Shown one piece after another: positions 6,727 to 14,776 of a stretch of DNA of 15,965 nucleotides. The stretch covers positions 1 through 15,965 of the forward strand of contig CALEOQ010000420.1 in NCBI GenBank assembly GCA_937910255.1, read 5' to 3'. Within the stretch, counting starts at the first letter, position 1. Each line of letters begins with the position of its first letter. A program made the translations under genes and the position numbers. The notes under the pieces are model-generated. The model searched no databases, was not told where the DNA came from, and was given only the letters and a program-made list of their open reading frames with translations. The DNA is from an uncultured Caulobacteraceae bacterium (lineage in GTDB: Bacteria > Pseudomonadota > Alphaproteobacteria > Caulobacterales > Caulobacteraceae).

Positions 6727-7826
6727 TGCGATTTGGTCGGATCGAGGCCTATGTGCTGGGCCGCAGCCTGCTCAGCGTCGGGGTCGCCCTGGCCGTCATC
6801 TCGGCGGTCATTCTGCTGGTGCAGTTCGTCGAGCTTTCCCGCTCTGTGGGCGTGCGGGCCGAGGTCAGCGTCAGCCAGCTCTTCGGCCTCACCGCCCTGG
6901 GCATGCCGTCCCTGATCCTGGTGCTCTTGCCGTTCGTCTTCCTGTTCGGCTGCATGTCGGCCTATGTCAGCCTCAACCGGCGCAGCGAACTGGTGGCCAT
7001 GCGCGCCGCGGGCGTCTCGGCCTGGCGGTTCATCCTGCCCACGGCGGCGGCGGCGGCCGTGGTCGGCGTGATCACCGTGACCCTGCTCAATCCCCTGGCG
7101 GCGGCTTCGAACGCCCGGTTCGCCAGCGAACGCGCCCGGGTCATGGACAATTATCTCGTCGATGCGCCACAGGATGTCTGGCTGCGCCAGGGCGACGAAC
7201 GCAGCCAGATCGTGATCCACGCCCGCGATCGGGAGATTGTCGACGGATCGGTCGTGCTCCGAGGCGTCTCGCTGTTCGTCTACCAGAAGGACGAGGCCGG
7301 CACGCCGCAGTTCACCCGCCGGCTGGAGGCCGCGGAGGCTCGGCTTCTGCCCGGCTTCTGGCGCCTGACCGACGTGCGCGAAGCCGCCGCCGGCGAAAGC
7401 TCCGTGCGCTCCGAAAGCCTGTCTCTCCGCGCCAGCCTCGAAAGCGAATCGGCCATGGAGCGGTTCGCCTCCCCTGAGGCCATCGCCTTCTGGCGGCTGC
7501 CGGCGGCCATCCGCACGACCGAGCAGGCCGGCTTCAGCGCCAGCCGGTACCAGCTTCGGTTTCATCAGCTTCTGGCCACGCCGGTGCTGTTCGCCGCCAT
7601 GACCATACTGGCCGCGGCCTTCTCCCTGCGCCTGGTCCGCCTGGGCGGATTGGCAGGCCTGGCCGGGGCAGGCGTGGGCCTGGGCTTCGTCTTCTTCTTC
7701 CTGAACGAGTTCGCCGGCGCCCTGGCCAATGCCGACGTCATTCCCCTGGCTGCGGCGGCCTGGGCGCCGCCGGTGATCGCCCTCCTGTCGGGGGTCACGC
7801 TGCTCTGCTACACCGAAGACGGTTGA
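6726..7826 (+). CDS. lptG: LPS export permease LptG
   Basis: Partner permease of LptF in the LptB2FG transporter of the inner membrane. The 366-residue protein repeats the LptF plan: helices at about 14-37, 52-82 and 103-125, the loop motif RSELVAMRAAGVSAWRF (which parallels the LptF motif and contacts the LptB ATPase), a periplasmic domain of about 130-275, and C-terminal helices from about 283 (LLATPVLFAAMTILAAAFSL). LptF and LptG are distinguished here by order and by the LptG-type start MRFGRIEAYVLGRSLL. It overlaps lptF by one base and lies 58 bases before lptD. The ATPase LptB is not in this window; it is usually encoded elsewhere. Confidence 0.95.
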   Translation: MRFGRIEAYVLGRSLLSVGVALAVISAVILLVQFVELSRSVGVRAEVSVSQLFGLTALGMPSLILVLLPFVFLFGCMSAYVSLNRRSELVAMRAAGVSAWRFILPTAAAAAVVGVITVTLLNPLAAASNARFASERARVMDNYLVDAPQDVWLRQGDERSQIVIHARDREIVDGSVVLRGVSLFVYQKDEAGTPQFTRRLEAAEARLLPGFWRLTDVREAAAGESSVRSESLSLRASLESESAMERFASPEAIAFWRLPAAIRTTEQAGFSASRYQLRFHQLLATPVLFAAMTILAAAFSLRLVRLGGLAGLAGAGVGLGFVFFFLNEFAGALANADVIPLAAAAWAPPVIALLSGVTLLCYTEDG

Positions 7827-7871
7827 AACACGCCGCCACGCCGCTATTCCCTGCGCACGGGGCGCGGCAAG

Positions 7872-7877
7872 AAGGGA
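7872..7877 (+). promoter_or_regulatory. Shine-Dalgarno site of lptD that supports a TTG start
   Basis: AAGGGA (7872-7877, within AAGAAGGGATT) is 7 bases before the TTG codon at 7885. This is the clearest ribosome site in the operon. It supports the rare TTG start, since no ATG or GTG lies between it and the signal peptide. Confidence 0.65.
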
Positions 7878-7884
7878 TTCACGC

Positions 7885-10197
7885 TTGAAGACGTCACCTC
7901 GGCGCGTATCGCTCGCCTCGGTCAAGCGCAGCCTCCTGGCCGGGGCGGCGGTGGCCTGCCTGTGCGCCGGCGCAGCGGCCGGTCAAACGGCGGATGAGAC
8001 CCTGGCCGACACGACGGAGACGGAGGCGCCTGCCCGGGGCCCCGACGGCCTGCTGCCTGGCTCCATCTATATGGAGGCCGACTCCATGGTGCGCGACGAC
8101 AGCCGGGAGCGGACGACCGCCACCGGCCAGGTCGAAGCCCGCTACGACCGTCGCAATCTGCGCGCCGACGCCCTGGTCTATGATGAGGCCGAGGGCCTGC
8201 TGGAAGCCTCCAATGTCGAGATCTTCAACCCCGACGGCAGCGTGGAGTTCGCCCGGGAGATCGTGCTCGACGATGAGATGAAGGCCGGGGTCGCCCGCGG
8301 CTTCTCCGCCCGCCTGCCGATGAACGTCAAACTGGCGGCGGCCAGCGCAGTCCGGCGCAACGAGAACGTCAACGAGCTGAACCGGGCGATCTACACCCCT
8401 TGCGACATCTGCGCCGACAACACCGACAAGACGCCGACCTGGTCGATTCAGGCCGACAAGGTGGTCCAGGATCGTGAGCGCCAACTGGTCTATTATCGCG
8501 GCGCGGTGTTCCGCCTGTTCGGCGCGCCCGTCCTCTATCTGCCGCTCTTCTGGCATCCCGATCCGACCGCCGAGCGAAAGTCAGGCCTGCTGACCCCGGT
8601 CATCTCGGCCTCGGATCGGCGGGGGTTTTCGTATGAGCAGCCCTATCTGTTCGTCCTGTCGCCCTATTCCGATCTGACCGTCAGCCCCCAGGTCAACGCC
8701 AAGGTCGCGCCCTTCCTCAACGCCCGCTACCGCAAGCGCTTCTATTCGGGAGATATCGACGTTCGTGGGGGCTATACCTACGCCCAGGACTTCGACAGCG
8801 ATGGTCGGTTCGGTGAGCGGACGTCGCGCAGCTACATCCTGGCCCGGGGCGCCTTCGCCATCGACCAGAACTGGGAGTGGGGCTTCACCGCCGAGCGGGC
8901 CTCTGAGGACCTGCTGTTCGACAAGTACGAGATCGGCGACGTCTTCCAGTCCCGCGGCCCTTACATCGCCGATGACCGCCGACTGATCTCGCAGATCTAT
9001 GCGATCCGCCAGGACGATAATTCCTACCTCTCCACAGCCGCCCTGGACATTCAGGGCCTGCGCCCGGGGGACGATGACGCCACCTTCCCGACCGTCGCCC
9101 CGGTGATCGAGGGGCGTTGGTCGCCTGACGCCCGCGTGGTCGGCGGTCGGGTGAACCTGCAACTGGACGCCGTCGCCCTGGAGCGGGACCGGTCGCCTTC
9201 GAGCACCACCCTTGTGAACCTCCCTGGCCTGGATAGCCGCCGGGTGATCGGCCAGGCGGACTGGCGCGCCAACTACATCCTGGCCGGAGGCGCGCGCGTT
9301 CAGCCCTTCGTCAATCTCCGGGCCGACGCCTACAGCCTCGGCGACGTTCCGTCCGAAAACTACGGCGGCAAGACCGAGACCCGCGGCATGGTCACGGCCG
9401 GCGTTGATCTTAGCTGGCCTTTCTACCGCCGATTCAATGACAAGACCGTGGTTCTTGAACCCCTGATTCAAGTCGCAGCCTCGCCGCGGCCCAATCAGAT
9501 CCAGGTAGATGTCGACGCCAATGGCGACCCTGTCTATCTGGACGAGGACAGCTTGGCCTTCGAGTTCGACGAGACCAATCTCTTCCTGGCCGACAAGTTT
9601 CCGGGCTTCGACCTCATGGAGGGCGGACTGCGGGCCAGCGTGGCGGGCCGGGCCAGCGTGCTCTGGGATGACGGCCGGCGCGCCAGCGTCCTGATCGGCC
9701 GGAGCTTCCGGGACTCCGAGGAGCAGGCCTTCTCGACCCGCACGGGCCTTCGCGACACCGCCTCCGACTGGATCGTCGCGGCCGAGGCCCAGCCGATCCG
9801 CGGCCTGTCGGTGTTCAGCCGCGCCCGCCTCGACGGCGAGAGCCTGGACGTCCGCCGGGCCGAATCCGGGGCCAACCTGGCCATGGCCCGAGGGTCGGGT
9901 TTCTTCCGCTATCTCTGGGATGATCTCGACATCAACGGCGTAAAGCGCGGGAATCTCGACCTGGGCGGCGAAGTGTTCCTGACCAAGAACTGGGGCCTCA
10001 CCGCCTATGGCAATCGCGACATGGTGCAGGACGCCTGGGTGGTGCGCGACATCGGCCTAGTCTATCGGGACGAATGTACGCGGATCGACGTCATCTATCG
10101 TCGCGAGGACACGGTCATAGGCCGCCTAGGCCCCAGCGAGTCGGTCGCCGTGCGCCTAACCCTCGCCACATTGGGCGAACCTATCTATGCCAACTAG
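7885..10197 (+). CDS. lptD: LPS-assembly outer-membrane protein LptD
   Basis: LptD is the outer-membrane barrel that, with the LptE lipoprotein, places LPS in the outer leaflet. The 770-residue precursor has a signal peptide (about 1-33, basic start then SLLAGAAVACLCAGAAAGQ). An OstA/LptA-like domain follows (about 58-180; SIYMEADSM, NLRADALVYDEAEGLLEASNVEIF). The beta-barrel starts with VLYLPLFWHPDPTAERKSGLLTP and runs to the end, with the typical terminal GNRDMVQDAWVVRDIGLVYRDECTRIDVIYRRED. Mature cysteines are Cys173 and Cys176 (YTPCDIC) and Cys731 near the C-terminus, compared with two at the N-terminal side and an adjacent pair near the C-terminus in E. coli. The start is TTG with a strong Shine-Dalgarno. 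It precedes surA, whose product helps fold it. Confidence 0.97.
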   Translation: MKTSPRRVSLASVKRSLLAGAAVACLCAGAAAGQTADETLADTTETEAPARGPDGLLPGSIYMEADSMVRDDSRERTTATGQVEARYDRRNLRADALVYDEAEGLLEASNVEIFNPDGSVEFAREIVLDDEMKAGVARGFSARLPMNVKLAAASAVRRNENVNELNRAIYTPCDICADNTDKTPTWSIQADKVVQDRERQLVYYRGAVFRLFGAPVLYLPLFWHPDPTAERKSGLLTPVISASDRRGFSYEQPYLFVLSPYSDLTVSPQVNAKVAPFLNARYRKRFYSGDIDVRGGYTYAQDFDSDGRFGERTSRSYILARGAFAIDQNWEWGFTAERASEDLLFDKYEIGDVFQSRGPYIADDRRLISQIYAIRQDDNSYLSTAALDIQGLRPGDDDATFPTVAPVIEGRWSPDARVVGGRVNLQLDAVALERDRSPSSTTLVNLPGLDSRRVIGQADWRANYILAGGARVQPFVNLRADAYSLGDVPSENYGGKTETRGMVTAGVDLSWPFYRRFNDKTVVLEPLIQVAASPRPNQIQVDVDANGDPVYLDEDSLAFEFDETNLFLADKFPGFDLMEGGLRASVAGRASVLWDDGRRASVLIGRSFRDSEEQAFSTRTGLRDTASDWIVAAEAQPIRGLSVFSRARLDGESLDVRRAESGANLAMARGSGFFRYLWDDLDINGVKRGNLDLGGEVFLTKNWGLTAYGNRDMVQDAWVVRDIGLVYRDECTRIDVIYRREDTVIGRLGPSESVAVRLTLATLGEPIYAN

Positions 10198-10240
10198 GAT
10201 CAGCGGCGCTTCAAGCCGCCACGAAGGAATGACCCAAGCG

Positions 10241-11587
10241 ATGTTTTCTGCGCGTTCAGTCCGCGGCCGAGCGGCCTGCGGCGTCGCCCTTGCGGCCCTT
10301 CTGGCGGCCGCCGCTCCCTCCAGCGTGGCGATGGCTCAATCCTCCGAGGCCAAGGCGCCTGCCACGGCGCCCGCCGCCCCCGCCCAACCGCAGGGCATGA
10401 CCGAATACGCCGCCGCCGTGGTCAATGACGAGATCATCTCGACCTATGACCTGGCCCAGCGGATGCGCCTGCTGATCGCCACCACAGGCGTCCAGCCCAG
10501 CGAACAGACCCTGCCGCAGATCCAGCAGGAGGCGCTGATCTCGCTGGTGGACGAGGCCCTGCAGTTCCAGGAACTGCGGCGCGTGGAGCAGGAGCAGAAC
10601 TTCTCGATCATCGCCTCGGACGAGGATGTGGACGAGGAACTGGCTGAGATGGCCGCGGGCAACGAGATGACGCCCGAACAGTTCACCTCCATGCTCCAGA
10701 GCCAGGGCGTCCTGGCCTCCTTGCGCGAACAGCTCCGCGCCCAGGCCAGCTGGCAGCGCTGGATCCAGGGTCGCTATGGCTCGCGCCTGCGGATCGGCGA
10801 CGACCAGGTGCAGGCGGTGCTCGCCCAGCAGGCCGCCCAGGCCTCGCGCCCGCAGTTCCAGGTCAGCGAAGTCTTCATCGACGCCGCTCGGGTCGGCGGC
10901 ATGGACACCGCCCTGCGTGGCGGCGAGCAACTGGTCACCCAGATGCAGCAGGGCGCGCCCTTCCAGGCCGTGGCCCGCCAGTTCTCCGCCGCGCCGACCG
11001 CCGCGGCCGGCGGCGACGCCGGCTGGATCGGCCCTGGCGAAATGCCGGCCGAGGTCGAACGGGCCCTGGAACAGATGCGGCCAGGCCAGCTGTCGCAGCC
11101 GATCCCCGTCTCCGACGGGGTCTATATCGTCTATCTGCGGGACAAGCGGTCCGGCGCCGGCGCCACCTTGGTCAATCTGAAACAGGCCGCCATCGGCCTG
11201 CCGGCGGGGTCTGATCCTTCGCTGGTCGAGGCGACGCGGGCGCGGCTCATGGCGCTGCGGGCGCAGATCACCGGCTGCGGCGACCTGGAAGCCGTGGCCA
11301 ACGGCCAGGAAGGCGTGGTCGCGGGCGATCTGGGTGAGGCCGAGATCGGCGATCTGGCCCCGGCCTTCCGGGCGGCGGCTGAATCGCTTGAGGTGGGGCA
11401 GCTCTCGGAGCCGATCCGCACCGATGCGGGCATGCACATCGTGGCGGTCTGCGGCAAGCGGGCCACCGGCGGCGACCAACCCACGGCCGAACTCGTGGAA
11501 CGCCGGCTGTTCTTCCAGCAACTGGGTCTGATCGCCCGGCGTTATATGCGCGACCTTCGGAATTCCGCGACCATCGAGACCCGTTGA
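10241..11587 (+). CDS. surA: Periplasmic chaperone / peptidyl-prolyl isomerase SurA
   Basis: SurA escorts unfolded outer-membrane proteins, including LptD, across the periplasm. The 448-residue form starts MFSARSVRGRAACG, with a signal peptide likely cut near AMA-Q (about 32). An Ala/Pro linker follows, then the SurA_N chaperone region from about 54 (YAAAVVNDEIISTYDLAQRMR). One clear parvulin domain is at about 205-303 (FQVSEVFID, ARQFSAAPTAAAGGDAGWI, ISDGV-like SDGVYIVYL). A second divergent copy is at about 309-407, ending GMHIVAVCGKR. I chose ATG 10241 because AAGGA lies 12 bases ahead. ATG 10229 abuts that site, and ATG 10187 would overlap lptD and lengthen the n-region. The TGA overlaps the pdxA TTG. 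Confidence 0.92.
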   Translation: MFSARSVRGRAACGVALAALLAAAAPSSVAMAQSSEAKAPATAPAAPAQPQGMTEYAAAVVNDEIISTYDLAQRMRLLIATTGVQPSEQTLPQIQQEALISLVDEALQFQELRRVEQEQNFSIIASDEDVDEELAEMAAGNEMTPEQFTSMLQSQGVLASLREQLRAQASWQRWIQGRYGSRLRIGDDQVQAVLAQQAAQASRPQFQVSEVFIDAARVGGMDTALRGGEQLVTQMQQGAPFQAVARQFSAAPTAAAGGDAGWIGPGEMPAEVERALEQMRPGQLSQPIPVSDGVYIVYLRDKRSGAGATLVNLKQAAIGLPAGSDPSLVEATRARLMALRAQITGCGDLEAVANGQEGVVAGDLGEAEIGDLAPAFRAAAESLEVGQLSEPIRTDAGMHIVAVCGKRATGGDQPTAELVERRLFFQQLGLIARRYMRDLRNSATIETR

Positions 11588-12588
11588 AAAATCGCCCCCT
11601 CGCCGTAAGCCTCGGCGATCCGGCCGGCATCGGCCCGGAGATCGTCTTCAAGGCCTGGAGCGCCCTTCGGCATTCAGGGCCAAGCTTTGTCGTGGTCGGC
11701 GACCTTCGCCAGGTCGCCGCAGGCTCAGGGGGTACGGCGGGGCTCGTGCGACAGGTCAGCGCCGCGGAGGACGCCACCCGCGTCTTCGAACAGGCCGTCC
11801 CGGTCATCGACATTCCCCTGCTGGAGCCGGTCGTCGCCGGTAATCCCTCGCCCCGGGCGGCCAAGGCCGTGATCGCCTGGATCGAGACCGCCGTGGGCCT
11901 GGCCCTGTCGGGCGCCGTGGGCGGGGTGGTGACGGCGCCAATCGCCAAGGAAAGCCTCTATGGCGCGGGCTTCCCCTTCCCTGGCCATACCGAGTTCCTC
12001 GGCGAGCTGACCCTGGCCCACCGCTATGACGGCGCCCGCGGGCCCATCATGATGCTGGCCGCGCCTGGCCTGCGAGTGTCCCTGGTGACGGTCCACAAGC
12101 CCCTGGCCGAGGTGCCGGCGGCCCTGAGCGTGGAGAAGATCGTCAATGCGGGCCTGGTGACGGCCCAGGCCCTGCGCCGCGACTTCGGGATCGAGCGCCC
12201 CCGCCTGGCGGTGGCCGGACTCAACCCCCATGCCGGCGAGAACGGCACGATCGGCCGCGAGGAGATCCAGATCGTCGGGCCGGCGGTACGCGCCCTGCGT
12301 GACCTGGGCGTCGAGGCCGTAGGGCCGAGCCCCGCCGACAGCCTGTTCCACGAGGCGGCGCGGGCCAAGTATGACGCCGTCCTCTGCCTCTATCACGACC
12401 AGGCCCTGATCCCGGTGAAGATGCTCGACTTCTGGGGCGGGGTGAACATCACCCTGGGCCTGCCCATCGTTCGGACATCGCCCGACCACGGCACCGCCTT
12501 CGACATCGCCGGCCGCGGCCTGGCCCGCGCCGACAGCATGATCGCCGCCATCCGCATGGCCAAAGAGATTGCTGACCGCCGGCTATGA
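11584..12588 (+). CDS. pdxA: 4-hydroxythreonine-4-phosphate dehydrogenase
   Basis: PdxA oxidises 4-phosphooxy-L-threonine with NAD in the DXP-dependent branch of pyridoxal phosphate synthesis, in the cytoplasm. The 334-residue length is normal. Visible motifs are SLGDPAGIGPEI (9-20), VTAPIAKESL, GHTEFL (substrate contact His135-Thr136), and the three metal-binding histidines His171 (VTVHKPL), His216 (LNPHAGENG) and His271 (LYHDQ). GLPIVRTSPDHGTAFDIAG (about 292-310) follows. Translation seems to start at TTG 11584 inside the surA stop (TTGA); no other start codon precedes the GDPAGIG motif. The Shine-Dalgarno is poor, so coupling to surA is likely. The stop overlaps the rsmA start as ATGA. 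Coupling of surA, pdxA and rsmA is conserved in many proteobacteria. Confidence 0.97.
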   Translation: MKNRPLAVSLGDPAGIGPEIVFKAWSALRHSGPSFVVVGDLRQVAAGSGGTAGLVRQVSAAEDATRVFEQAVPVIDIPLLEPVVAGNPSPRAAKAVIAWIETAVGLALSGAVGGVVTAPIAKESLYGAGFPFPGHTEFLGELTLAHRYDGARGPIMMLAAPGLRVSLVTVHKPLAEVPAALSVEKIVNAGLVTAQALRRDFGIERPRLAVAGLNPHAGENGTIGREEIQIVGPAVRALRDLGVEAVGPSPADSLFHEAARAKYDAVLCLYHDQALIPVKMLDFWGGVNITLGLPIVRTSPDHGTAFDIAGRGLARADSMIAAIRMAKEIADRRL

Positions 12589-13415
12589 GCGCGCTTACAG
12601 ACCTGCCGCCCCTGCGTCAGAGCCTCGAGGCGCACGGCCTGATGGCCGACAAGGGCCTCGGCCAGCACTTTCTCCTCGACCTCAACATCACCCGCAAGAT
12701 CGCCCGGCTGGCCGGGCCGCTTGAAGGCCTGTCGGTCATCGAGGTCGGTCCGGGTCCAGGGGGCCTGACCCGGGCGTTGTTGGAGGCGGGCGCGACCGTG
12801 ACGGTCATTGAGAAAGACGCAAGATTCCTTCCGCTGCTCAATGAACTGGCTGATGTTTCTGAGGGCCAACTTCGCATCGTCATGGGCGACGCCCTCAAGG
12901 CCGATGAGGCTGACCTGGCGGCCAGCCAGGCCGTGCCGATCGTCGCCAACCTTCCCTACAATGTGGGCACCGCCCTGCTCATCAAGTGGCTGACCGGCGC
13001 CTACCGACCGGCCTCCATGACCCTGATGTTCCAGAAGGAGGTGGCCGAACGGATCGTCGCCCGACCGGGGGACGACGCCTATGGCCGCCTGGCCGTCATC
13101 GCCCAGGCGACGGCCAAGGCCAGGATCGTGATGGAGGCGCCGGCCCGGGCCTTCACCCCGCCGCCCAAGGTCGACTCCGCCGTGGTCCGCCTTGACCCGC
13201 ATGAGACGCGTCCGCCCGAGCCCGTCCTCATGGCGCTGGAACGGGTCACCCAGGCCGCCTTTGGCCAGCGTCGCAAGATGCTGCGCTCGAGCCTGAAGGT
13301 CCTGGGCGGCGCCGAGCTCTGCGAAGCCGCGGGTATCGATCCCTCGCGCCGGGCCGAGACCCTGGCGTTGGAGGAGTTTCTGGGTCTGGCGGACAAGCTG
13401 CTTGAGCGCGGCTAG
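12585..13415 (+). CDS. rsmA: 16S rRNA adenine N6,N6-dimethyltransferase
   Basis: RsmA (KsgA) dimethylates two adjacent adenosines in the 3'-terminal hairpin of 16S rRNA, a late check in small-subunit assembly; it uses S-adenosylmethionine. The 276-residue protein shows the whole family set: GLGQHFLLD (24-32), motif I EVGPGPGGLT (53-62), acidic ribose-binding Glu76 (VIEKD), GDAL (101-104), catalytic motif NLPYNV (122-127), FQKEVAERI (149-157), TPPPKVDSAVV (191-201) and FGQRRKMLR (226-234). It overlaps pdxA by four bases (ATGA). It is followed after 47 bases by a mechanosensitive channel gene on the same strand. Confidence 0.98.
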   Translation: MSALTDLPPLRQSLEAHGLMADKGLGQHFLLDLNITRKIARLAGPLEGLSVIEVGPGPGGLTRALLEAGATVTVIEKDARFLPLLNELADVSEGQLRIVMGDALKADEADLAASQAVPIVANLPYNVGTALLIKWLTGAYRPASMTLMFQKEVAERIVARPGDDAYGRLAVIAQATAKARIVMEAPARAFTPPPKVDSAVVRLDPHETRPPEPVLMALERVTQAAFGQRRKMLRSSLKVLGGAELCEAAGIDPSRRAETLALEEFLGLADKLLERG

Positions 13416-13427
13416 GTCACAAGCCTT

Positions 13428-13461
13428 GCCCCGGCCGGGTCGGCTCCTCTAGGACCGGGGC
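13428..13461 (+). promoter_or_regulatory. Inverted repeat and ribosome site ahead of ybdG
   Basis: GCCCCGG (13428-13434) pairs perfectly with CCGGGGC (13455-13461), which ends one base before the ATG at 13463. The Shine-Dalgarno AGGA (13451-13454, spacing 8) lies in the loop, immediately before the right arm. Folding would hold the start region in structure and might limit translation. It may instead be only a GC-rich coincidence. Confidence 0.4.
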
Positions 13462-13462
13462 C

Positions 13463-14719
13463 ATGTTCGAACTCGACCTGACCCTCAGCAGCCTCAACGA
13501 CTATCCGCACCTCCAGACTCTGGCGGGCCTGGGCGCGCTGGCCTTGCTGGCCGCCATCGTCAACTGGCTGACCCACCATGTCCTGCTGCGCATCGTCCGC
13601 CGTGCGCTCAGCCTGTCGCTGAAGGACAGGTCCGAGACCGTCTTCCGCGAAGTGATGGCCCGCCTGGCCAATGTGGCGCCGGCCATCGTGATCTATCAGG
13701 GCGTTCTGGTGGTGCCCAACCTGCCGCCGGAAGCCGAGACGGTGATCCGGAACGTGGCGGCGGCCTTCATGATCCTGACGGTGATCCTGGCGCTCACCGG
13801 CGCGCTCAACCTGGTCAACGAGCTCTATTCCCGCCGCCCCGAGGCCCGGCAGCGTCCCATCAAGGGCTATATCCAGGTCGGCAAGATCATCCTCTATGCC
13901 GCCGCCGCCATTCTGGTGGTGGCCACCCTGCTCGATCGCTCGCCCCTGCTGCTGATCTCAGGCCTCGGCGCCATGGCGGCGGTCCTGCTGCTGGTGTTCA
14001 AGGACACCATCCTGTCGCTGGTCGCCTCGGTTCAGTTGACCAGCAACGACATGATCCGGGTCGGCGACTGGATCGAGATGCCGCAGTTGAACGCCAATGG
14101 CGACGTGGTCGACCTGGCCCTGCACACGGTGAAGGTCCAGAATTTCGACAAGACGATCACCGCCATTCCCACCTGGCGGCTGATCAACGAGTCCTTCGTC
14201 AACTGGCGCGGCATGCAGGAGTCCGGCGGCCGACGCATCATGCGCGCCCTCCTGCTCGATCAGACCACCATCCGGTTCCTGACCCCTGAAGAGCGCGAGG
14301 GCCTGCGCCGCTTCGCGCTGCTCGACCTCTATCTGGACGGCAAGGCCAAGGAGCTGGAGACCTGGAACGAGTCTCTGGTGCGGTCGGGTCGTGATCCGGT
14401 CAACACCCGGCGCCTGACCAATGTCGGCACCTTCCGGGCCTACATGGAAGCCTATCTCAAGGTCCATCCTGGCGTGGCCAAGGAGAAGACCCTGATGGTT
14501 CGCCAGCTGGCCCCCACCCCAGAGGGCCTCCCGGTCGAGGTCTATTGCTTCGCCAACACCGTGGATTGGAACGCCTATGAGGCGATCCAGAGCGACCTGT
14601 TCGACCACTTCCTGTCCATCTTGCCGGAGTTCGATCTGCGCCTCTTCCAGGCCCCCACGGGCCGCGACATGCGCGCCGTGGCCGAAGGCATGAGGGCCGC
14701 GCCCGAAGCTCCAAACTGA
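13463..14719 (+). CDS. ybdG: YbdG-type mechanosensitive channel, MscS family
   Basis: This inner-membrane channel opens under membrane tension and protects against mild osmotic downshock. The 418-residue product is close to E. coli YbdG (415 residues). It has five hydrophobic segments (about 19-42, 70-85, 97-118, 138-157, 161-190), the last being the MscS pore helix ISGLGAMAAVLLLVFKDTIL. This runs into the beta domain (LTSNDMIRVGDWIEMPQLNANGDVVD, TVKVQNFDKTITAIPTWRLI). The YbdG-specific C-terminal part follows, with NWRGMQESGGRRI, RRLTNVGTFRAY, TLMVRQLAPTPEGLPVEVY and FDLRLFQAPTG. Short MscS proteins lack this tail. The start follows an AGGA site within a hairpin. It probably reads through from rsmA; it converges on gmk across the palindromic repeat. 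Confidence 0.94.
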   Translation: MFELDLTLSSLNDYPHLQTLAGLGALALLAAIVNWLTHHVLLRIVRRALSLSLKDRSETVFREVMARLANVAPAIVIYQGVLVVPNLPPEAETVIRNVAAAFMILTVILALTGALNLVNELYSRRPEARQRPIKGYIQVGKIILYAAAAILVVATLLDRSPLLLISGLGAMAAVLLLVFKDTILSLVASVQLTSNDMIRVGDWIEMPQLNANGDVVDLALHTVKVQNFDKTITAIPTWRLINESFVNWRGMQESGGRRIMRALLLDQTTIRFLTPEEREGLRRFALLDLYLDGKAKELETWNESLVRSGRDPVNTRRLTNVGTFRAYMEAYLKVHPGVAKEKTLMVRQLAPTPEGLPVEVYCFANTVDWNAYEAIQSDLFDHFLSILPEFDLRLFQAPTGRDMRAVAEGMRAAPEAPN

Positions 14720-14723
14720 AAGA

Positions 14724-14776
14724 CGTGAGCGCCGTTAGCTCCGGTAACCGGCGCTCACTTGTCGGAATGCGCTCTA
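14724..14776 (-). terminator. Palindromic repeat copy B, convergent terminator
   Basis: GTGAGCGCCG (14725-14734) and CGGCGCTCAC (14749-14758) form a perfect 10-bp stem, extended by TTA/TAA with one bulged base around a 7-base loop. It lies between ybdG (+) and gmk (-). On the minus strand it is followed by a moderately U-rich stretch (GTCTTTCAGTTT), so it best suits gmk termination; it may also stop ybdG transcripts. The element as a whole is related to 2338..2387, and its first bases TAG are the gmk stop codon. Confidence 0.75.

Noticed and set aside
7036..7062. GCG triplet run in lptG as a phase-variable microsatellite
   Set aside because: It encodes an alanine-rich transmembrane helix, is short and interrupted, and slippage by triplets would not change the frame.
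6657..7925. Minus-strand open frame (422 codons) opposite lptG
   Set aside because: Composition is Gln/Gly/His/Arg-rich shadow coding. The sense strand encodes a clear six-helix permease with conserved loop motifs.
10187..11587. Longer SurA starting at ATG 10187
   Set aside because: It would overlap lptD and give an n-region about 18 residues longer with no good ribosome site; AAGGA favours 10241. It is not fully excluded.
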